A DNA stretch of 60,000 bases, from contig NC_064046.1 in the NCBI RefSeq assembly GCF_932526225.1, positions 14,149,408 to 14,209,407 on the forward strand, written 5' to 3'. Position numbers and translations under genes: made by a program. Under the pieces are notes generated by a model. It ran no database searches. It saw only the letters and a program-made list of their open reading frames with translations, and had not been told where the DNA came from. Shown in pieces: positions 46,001-56,000 of this stretch. Numbering within the stretch: the first letter of the stretch is position 1; every line of letters begins with the position of its first letter. The stretch comes from Nematostella vectensis. Lineage: Eukaryota > Cnidaria > Anthozoa > Actiniaria > Edwardsiidae.

Positions 46001-49000
46001 TTAGCAATTCATGCCGGAAAGAGGTGTCCTTCCCCCTTGTTATAATCCGGTGTGGTTATGGTAAGGTAGTGTTATGGTAAGGTAGTGTTATGGTAAGGCT
46101 ATGGTATTATGGTATGGTTTGACAACATGTGAAGTTTGATGTGAAGTGACATTATGGTTTATTGACAATTTTACCTCAAAGTCCTGCTTCTCAGTGCATT
46201 GTAGCAGGGCCTTTCGGGAAGCCATGATGTAAGCCACCACCACCATCAGGAGATAGGAGGGATGGCAGGAGAACGCATTGTCCCACACGCGAAGCCATTC
46301 CTCTTTGGTGAGCACCTCTGATAGCAGAGATTGCAGGAGCGGCCAAGCATAGAGCTGCAAACCGCAAAACACAACTAGAATGTAGTTGAAGAACTCTAAA
46401 TGAAGTTGAAATAAAGGTGCTTAGAAAACCTGGTTGCCTCTTCATTGAGTATATATATAATATGTTCGATAAATATTTTTGGGAACCCCCTGTGTAGGCG
46501 ACTGCATATATGGGAGCGTTTCTTTGTTTACACTAAGATAAGAGGATTTTGCGCAAAGGGTGCAAGTGCATATTTTGTTGTCATTCTTTTAATCAGTTTA
46601 AATGCATGTTCGTTGATATGCATACATAAAATATATGTACTTATCGGCCTTTTGAATAGATTATATCAAGATTTTCAAACAAATTTTTATGAAATTCTGT
46701 AAATGTCTGTCCTCAGAAGTTAACACTCAAAGCGTGTGAGCCTATGCGCATCTTCGCTTAACATAAGCCAGTAACCCCTATGTATAATCGGAGAAGGCGA
46801 AGAATTCAAAGTCCCAGTTGTAAATAGCTATGTGCTTTGCGTGATTGGCATCACGTACACCTATAATAGGTCTATGGATGGGGTTCGATTGGCATTTACC
46901 TGTGTGGTGACTTTGTGCTTGATGAAATGGTTCATGAGGGTCTTGTCGTGGTGAGAGAGGGTGTTCTCCACCATTCCCAGTACGTTCACGGGAGGGTTCG
47001 GGAAGTATTCAAACCAGTGCTGACACCAATTAACTGAAACAAAACGGGTAAAAAAAAAACAAAGAAAGATATGGGGACACGCTGCACGTTCACGAGAAGA
47101 TTCGCAACGTACATTAACCGACACCGATCAACTAAAGACAGTGACAGTGGCAACGTGGACGACGACGGCTAAAACAAAGGAACTGGATTCCGAATTCATT
47201 AGAAGCACGTGAAAATATTCGGTCTGATACATCTCATCCGTTTTCCACCAAACAAACGCCAAGTTTCACAGTCAATCAATGACATGTTAGAAGAAATGTC
47301 CTTAGATTATTTTCATGTTTCTAATAATTACTTGCTATTCCATTGCAACTAGTTTGGAATTGATCGCCAAGAGCAAACACATTTTTTTTCGCTCTCGTCA
47401 TAGCTTTTATCGTCTTTTTGCTGCTAATTTACTCACCAGGCGCTGTATCAAAAAGGATTAAATAAAGGCATGGGGCATCGCGTCATCATTTTCGGAAAAA
47501 AACCATATTTGGAGACTGGTAAGAGCGTTGGCTAATTATAAATCAGTATCTTTCATATTCTGGAATTATTGACCGACGCGAGTTGAGTTAGTAGCTTCTC
47601 GCTCTTCTTCCCCGAGAGACCTTTCCTAGGTTCTCTTGTATTCCTCCCACAAACACTAACAATTTCTCCTATGCTGTGGTCATACATGAGTAGTATATAG
47701 TGGTTGCCTCTGCATACGGCAATATAATTTGGGTGTGGCGGGTTTATAAAACAAGATCGAATCCAATGTGACGGTCTTGCAAGAAACTAAAAAACCTCGC
47801 ACTATCGGATGCACTCAGTTATGAAAGAGCTATAGTATATGTATTGAAGAAGTCTTATTAAAGACAAAAATTTGGCAGAGTCGAATTCCAGTTTTTGGTG
47901 TATTGTATTCATTGTTCTGGTACGATATCACGACAGTTTGGGCTTTTTGATTCTATTTGTATTGGATCTGTATTACACTTACTGAGCACACAGGAAACCA
48001 TCTCGAAGCAAATGAGCTGGTTGTTCTGGAAAAGCTTGACAAATGGGAACACCATCATGGGAAGGTAATCCACCTCACCGAAAATGCCAGACCAATGTGC
48101 CAGTGCCGATAGAGTCCTGTGAACATAACAGCATAGATGTTATAAATGCGATTTAGAGGAGTACCCCAGACTAATGCGCCAGCGCCGAAAAAGGCCTGCA
48201 TAGGACTCTGTGAATAGTATACTGTAGCAGCATAGATATTATAAATGTGATCGAGAGGAGTATCCCTAACCAATGCACCAGCGCCGATAGAGTCCTGTGA
48301 ACATGAGCAGCAGCTAAGAGATGCTACAGCAAAGTAGATCCCAGACCGCTGTCTCTGTGCCAATAGAGTCCTGCGCTTATAGGGACAAAATGAAATAGGT
48401 ACATCTATCAGTTTATAATCATTTTATTCTTCAAACTGTCAATCTAAGCTACCTCTCAGCAAATATTATAACAAATAGTACAAGTATTTATATCCTGTAT
48501 AACAAAACTTTGCCGTTCTACTGCATAGGTTACCTCTGTAGCACTCGCAGCAACTTGCGGCTCTTGATGGGGTACTCCTCGTGGATGCGCACATGCGCAC
48601 TATGCACTCCCTTGTCCACAAGGCTGCTGTAGGCCGAGTGATTCTCTGGAAGCTTCAGCAACGACCGCCAGATGAACATCCTATAGCATAACGTGATGTT
48701 AACCATGTTGTTACTATGGCAAAAGGAAGTATCAGGGGTAGAAAACATCCAATTAAATTACATGGGGTGTTATGACAAGTGGTGTTAAATATGGCAATGG
48801 GGGTAATTTGAAAAATGGTGTTACTATGACAACAAGGGAGGTATGAAAAATGGGGTAACTATGGCAACAGGGGAGTTATGGAAAATGGTGTTACTATGGA
48901 AACAGAAGAGGTATGAAAAATAGTGCTACTGTGGCAACAGGGGTAATATGAAAAATGGTGTTATTATGGCAACAGGGGTAATATGAAAAATGGTGTTATT

Positions 49001-50043
49001 ATGGCAACAGGGGAGGTATGAAAAATGGTGTTATTATGGCAACAGGGGAGGTATGAAAAATGGTGTTATTATGGCAACAGGGGAGGTATGAAAAATGGTG
49101 TTATTATGGCAACAGGGGAGGTATGAAAAATGGTGTTATTATGGCAACAGGGGAGGTATGAAAAATGGTGTTATTATGGCAACAGGGGAGGTATGAAAAA
49201 TGGTGTTATTATGGCAACAGGGGAGGTATGAAAAATGGTGTTATTATGGCAACAGGGGAGGTATGAAAAATGGTGTTATTATGGCAACAGGGGAGGTATG
49301 AAAAATGGTGTTATTATGGCAACAGGGGAGGTATGAAAAATGGTGTTATTATGGCAACAGGGGAGGTATGAAAAAATTGTGTTACTATGACAACAAGGGA
49401 GGTATGAAAAATGGGGTAACTATGGCAACAGGGGAGGTATGAAAAATGGTGTTACTGTGGCAACAGGGGTAATATGAAAAAAGGTGTTACTATGACAACA
49501 GGGGAGGTATGACGCAGCATGATATTAGTGGTAATCAACATAAAAATAAATAGATAAGGATGACCTTGATTATTATGCCTGGTGCACACTAATGGCATAA
49601 TGTCATAATAACATAGGCACATGCACCGTTATGTTCATATGATCAAGTCTGAATGGTTTGACATTTTGACATAAGCCCAACATAACGACATAAACATATT
49701 GTCCATGTCGTTATGTCGGGCTTAAAAGAGTGTGTGCGCCCATGTCGCTATGTCACTAGTGTGCACTAGGCATTACAAATATATGAGTAATAGCATAATT
49801 AGGTGGACTTGCAAGATTTTCACCTTTAGCATGTTGAGCTACTGTACCAGTAGACTCTTGGAACCCTTCCCTTTGCTAATACAGACTTCTTTCCCTAATG
49901 TGTAGGTGTGGTCAGTGCATTTTGTACCTGTATTTTGCAGGATATTCACCATAGCCTTTAAGGATGGAGAGTAGGCGGTTCCTATTGAGTCCCTCTGGCA
50001 ACTCACTCTGGTGTTGATAATAATAATTATAATGATAAGGATG

Positions 50044-50081
<38 letters not shown>

Positions 50082-53000
50082 AATGATAATTATAACGATA
50101 ATAATAATGATAACAATGATAATTATAATAATAATGATAGTGATAACGATAATAATAATTTGTCCTGTTGTGCAATCCCCTGCCCCTTTGCTTACTTTGC
50201 AGTGTTGTCACGATACATATCTTTAGGATTCAGTTATTTCAGATCTCACCTCTAGGCCAGAGTCAGCTACAGGCCATTCTTGAGACTCATCAGTTCCCAC
50301 AGATGCCCCTTCACTCTTGCGACAGCCTTTTCTTGGTAGAGTTCTAACAATAACATTCTTGTCCTTCAGAGCCCCTGGCAAAGACACTGACGTCTTGACG
50401 CTGCTACGAGATGCTGGACGGAGATCCACAACCTCCTTGACAGTAGGGAGCGGGGGCTTTAAAATGGAAAAAAAAGGAACAATGTTAACATTGCTTTCTC
50501 AAAAAATCTGTTTTTTTTTTCTGGCTTCTGGTACAGTTATTTCCAGGCATGGTATACTGAATTGAATATTTTGAAATATTTATAGAAAAACAAGATATAT
50601 TGATGTAAATTTCATTATATAAATTTTCCAAACTTTATCCATAGATGGCGATCCTCTCTACTATACAGTATCTACGGCAACCTAAACATACAGCCAACAA
50701 TTTACATAGAAAAAAATGTTTATTACCTAGGGTCAAAACAGAACAATCAATATTTATAAATACATAGTTAAATTTTCCATAAATTCGTATGATGTTAACT
50801 TCAAAACTGCAACATATACTGTAATTATAAGATTATGCTAATGTATCTTATCACCATTAATATAATATGATATGTGTTTTATCTTATGAATCAATAAAAT
50901 TCAGAACTTCCTGTTTGTCAAGCTAATATAAGATGCAAACTCTGCGGTTCAATATTTTAGTCAAAATCTACCTTGGTTAACTGCTGATTGAGGGCTGGGA
51001 CACTGTAAATGTTAATTGCACCACTGTCCATAACAGCGGCAATGTACCGTCCACTAGGGCTAAACACAAAGCGGTTGATCATCTAGAAAAAAAGATTGTA
51101 GATTTTTCAAATAAAATTATGAAAGTGCATAAAATGTGTGGAAATTGCATCATATTGTCATTAACCCTCTTATGTTTTTTTTATAGGGGTAACCTTTTTC
51201 TGCTGTTCCTTATTTTGCTTACAAGGCTACCATTTCCAAGATCCAATATTTTCAAGATCACTTGTATGCATCAGAATTCCATTGCTTGTAAGTCCTCTTA
51301 GGAAAATTGGTGGTACTTGCCTGGTCTTGGCCTCCTATGTCTGATAGCATTTTGCAGGAGTGGATATCAATGAACCGCAGAACTCCATCTTGTGCAAGCA
51401 CACCAACGGTCTAAAACAAAATTATTGCATGAAACATCTACTAGTGAAAAAACGTGAATTGAAATTAATACTGGTTTACAGAAATTAAAAGAAAAAGGTG
51501 TTTTAAAAAGACATTTCATTGAGACTCACTGTACTATACATACTGTACATTGTTTCTAGTTTCATTTGTTCTCTTTACAACTTACTAATTGGCCTCTTTT
51601 TAGTGGCCACTTTTTTCTAAAATCTAATCCCCGGAATAAAATCATCCTGTTGATGAAGAAAGTTTTAGGGAACCATAGATGTTCTCATTAACAGGGTTCA
51701 AGTGAGATACTGTAAGGACAGTTTGAATACCAAAGATGTCCTTAATATTAAATAGGGTTCTACGTACTGCTGTACTATACCTGGCTAGATCCACCATCAA
51801 AGCTGCTTGAGATGAACTCAGCTTGTTTGACCACCCTGACCTTAGCAGGGAGTTGGATGATATGCAGCAGCCGCTTGTTCTCAAGGCTCCAAACATGCAG
51901 GAACCTGGATCTTGAGAGTAATATGATATGTAATAAGCACAATACTGTAAGACTTTACTGTAAATGATCTACAGTAATAAACGGCCCCTACCTAGAAAAC
52001 TCCTCCTATTTAATGAATGCCCCCTTTAAGGTTACACATTTGTATTGAACACCCCTTTTACAAACACCTCTCTCTAATAAACAACTCTTCCTAATGAACA
52101 CCCCTTGCACCATCAAAATTTAATAAATGCCCCCTGTGTGTATTAGATCACGGTAAGCCTAAGGCAGAATAAGGCTTGGATGGAGGGGGGGGATTCAAGC
52201 AGATTAAGTTTGCGTCTGATATGAATATCCTATGTTGGATCAGCAGACTTAAATGGAACTCCTGGGTACACCCCTGATAAGAGAAGGGGGACCACAACAC
52301 ACCACACAGGGTTCAAAATAGCCGCCGGCTGCCGACGATAGCCGGCTGCTTTCTGGTTATTGCCGGCTCATTTTTTCTGTATCCCCTTTTCATATTTTTA
52401 GTATGCAGGCTTTTTTTCCACCAAAATCCAAAAGCCGGCAAAATCTAGCAGATAAAAAAAATATTTTGAACCCTGCCACATGCTCCAGCTGGAAGTATGC
52501 AACTAGTTTAACATTCAAAGCAGGATTACACTAATAACAGGTCCTGTAGTGCTTACTGTAATCTCTGCAATTTTGCCTCAAATGACAAATACCATTTTGT
52601 GAAACAGTTGTATACTATACTGTAAAAACCAAGCACTTCTCACCATTATTCAGAACTATCTTTACAGTAAACTTTTGTTATTGTTGACAAACCTTCCACC
52701 AGCCACTAGAAGTCTGCCATCCCTTGGCACGGCCAGGGTGCGGTAATGGGGTGTCTTGGCGTCCTCTGGTGGAACTGGCAGCTGGTACTTGCACTGCAGG
52801 CTCTCAGAGTCCCAGGCAAAGATACTGTCATCTTTGAAGCAGGTCACAATTGTGTTACTCAGGGGCAGAAACAAACCCTAGAAAAATAAACAAATACGTC
52901 GTCAACTTATTGTTACTACTAACTACTGTAGACGAACTAGAAAACACAGTAATCTTGAAAATAAATCAGGTCACTTAATGTGTCTAAATCAAGTCACGTA

Positions 53001-56000
53001 ACTAGACAGACAGACAGACATCGAGGTGATCAGACAGAAGGACACAGCCAGACAGACATCGAGGTCATCAGAAAGAAGGACACAGACAGACAGACATCGA
53101 GGTCATCAGACAGAAGGACACAGCCAGACAGACATCGAGGTCATCAGACAGAAGGACACAGCCAGACAGACATCGAGGTCATCAGACAGAAGGACACAGC
53201 CAGACAGACATCGAGGTGATCAGACAGAAGGACACAGCCAGACAGACATCGAGGTGATCAGACAGAAGGACACAGCCAGACAGACATCGAGGTCATCAGA
53301 CAGAAGGACACAGACAGACAGACATCGAGGTCATCAGACAGAAGGACACAGCCAGACAGACATCGAGGTCATCAGACAGAAGGACACAGTCAGACAGACA
53401 TCGAGGTGATCAGACAGAAGGACACAGCCAGACAGACATCGAGGTCATCAGACAGAAGGACACAGTCAGACAGACATCGAGGTCATCAGACAGAAGGACA
53501 CAGCCAGACAGACATCGAGCCTAGATAAAGGTCATCAGACAGAAGGACACAGACAGACAGACATCTAGCCTAGATAAAAGGTCATCAGACAGAAGGACAG
53601 ACAGACAGACATCTAGCCTAGATAAAAGGTCATCAGACAGAAGGACACAGACAGACATCGCACCAACAGATGACAGAAAAGAAGGTACTGATACCACAAG
53701 ACGTTTTGAGAGACAACAATGGACAGAGAGATGGGAAAACATACAGACAAACAGATGAAGACCGGTCAATCAGACATACTGTCTGACTAGATGTACATGA
53801 AGATGGATAGGCAGACAGACCAACCTGTTGAATGCCAACAGTCTGTGCACCATTCAGTGTGCGCTTCCTGGTAAAAGTGTCCAGATCCCAGAGTTGTATG
53901 ACTGTATTTGAAGACGTCAAGGCATAGCGACCACTTGCATGCACAGAAATGCAGTGAACTGCAGACTCATGACCTTTCATCCAGCTTACAAGCTCACAGG
54001 ACTCTATGGAATATAACGAGTTTCATCAATACTGATTTACAGTATACAAGCTCACAGGACTCTATGGAATATCACGAGTTTCATCAATACTGATTTACAG
54101 TATACAAGCTCACAGGACTCTATGGAATATCACGAGTTTCATCAATACTGATTAACAGTATACAAGCTCACAGGACTCTATGGAATATCACAAGTTTCAT
54201 CAATACTGTTTAACAGTATACAAGCTCACAGGACTCTATGGAATATCACAAGTTTCATCAATACTGTTTAACAGTATACAAGCTCACAGGACTCTATGGA
54301 ATATCACAAGTTTCATCAATACTGTTTAACAGTATACAGTATGTTGTTGAAATCTTACAAGCTTACAACAGTCTTATGGAATTTCATAAGTTTCATCAAT
54401 ACTAATTAACAGTGTTCACAAGACTGTTTGGAATATCATGAGTTTCATCAATACTAATTAACAGTGTTCACAAGACTGTTTGGAATTTCATGAGTTTCAT
54501 CAATACTAATTAACAGTGTTCACAACACTGTTTGGAATTTCATGAGTTTCATACTAATTAACAGTGTTCACAAGACTGTATGGAATATCATGAGTTTCAT
54601 CAATACTAATTAACAGTGTTCACAAGACTGTTTGGAATATCATGAGTTTCATCAATACTAATTAACAGTGTTCACAAGACTGTTTGGAATTTCATGAGTT
54701 TCATCAATACTAATTAACAGTGTTCACAACACTGTTTGGAATTTCATGAGTTTCATACTAATTAACAGTGTTCACAAGACTGTATGGAATATCATGAGTT
54801 TCATCAATACTAATTAACAGTGTTCACAAGACTGTTTGGAATATCATGAGTTTCATCAATACTAATTAACAGTGTTCACAAGACTGTTTGGAATATCATG
54901 AGTTTCATCAATACTAATTAACAGTGTTCACAAGACTGTTTGGAATATCATGAGTTTCATCAATACTAATTAACAGTGTTCACAAGACTGTTTGGAATAT
55001 CATGAGTTTCATCAATACTAATTAACAGTGTTCACAAGACTGTTTGGAATATCATGAGTTTCATCAATACCAATTTAACACAGTATACAAGCTCACAAGA
55101 CTCTATGGAATATTGTGAGTTTCATCAATGATAATAAACAGTATACAGTATGTTGTTGAAGTGAAATGCAAACTCATGGATATTCATCCAGCTAACAAAC
55201 TAACAAGACTCTGGCTTATGTACAGTATGATAGTTTCACCAAATACAATACAGTAGATCAGGGAGTACAGTATAAGTAGACCTTTGTTGCCTGACAACTC
55301 ACCAACATCATAGCACCTAAGAGAGTGGTCAGCCAATGCAACTAGCACCTCATTCTTCCTACGTAGTGAGAAGGCTATCGCAGTGGATGGTGTGCCAGTC
55401 TTTTGAACCAAAGAGAACCTGAGAAGCAAATACTGTAATCAAAGATTTCAAACAAAAGTAGAAATTAAAAAAAAAAGTATATTGTATGTAGGAAAATAAT
55501 TTTTTTCAACACAAACCCACACTATAAAAAGGGCCTTGCCTTAGACAAGCTGTAATTCGTCATCTGACTTCACTAAGTGCGAAGCTCTGTAGAGAGAAGC
55601 CAGAGAGCTATAATAGAGTTCAAAATTGGCCGAAAACACACTATTGAAGTGAACACAGTCTATTTATTTTGCAAACTTGTTGTTTGTCCATGCACGCACC
55701 TGAATGACGCCATTTCAAATAAGCGTGCACATGATGTTTTTTAATTTTATTTTTCAATTCAAATAAGCGCGCGCTGTCTTTGATATCTCAATGACAATTT
55801 TTGTTCTTGTTTTTGTAGAGAATTGACTCCAAATACTTTCCGAATATGCCTGATACTTCTTTAACATTCTTTTGTACTTTAAAGGTGTGGTACTTTGCTG
55901 TACGTCTGAATTTTTTGCTATATTTTCTTCTGGCAGTTCCAGAGGTCCACACTCAATGAAGTCTTGCTGTGAATGACGATAACTTGCGCAAGAGCTTACG

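Noticed and set aside
52980-53409. Arg/Asp/Thr-rich ORFs of 79-127 codons
   Set aside because: They are readings of the 38-bp minisatellite in TBC1D31 intron 4.
52985-53680. Regularly repeated 38-bp units that could be mistaken for a CRISPR array
   Set aside because: Units are contiguous with no unique spacers, and the context is a eukaryotic intron.
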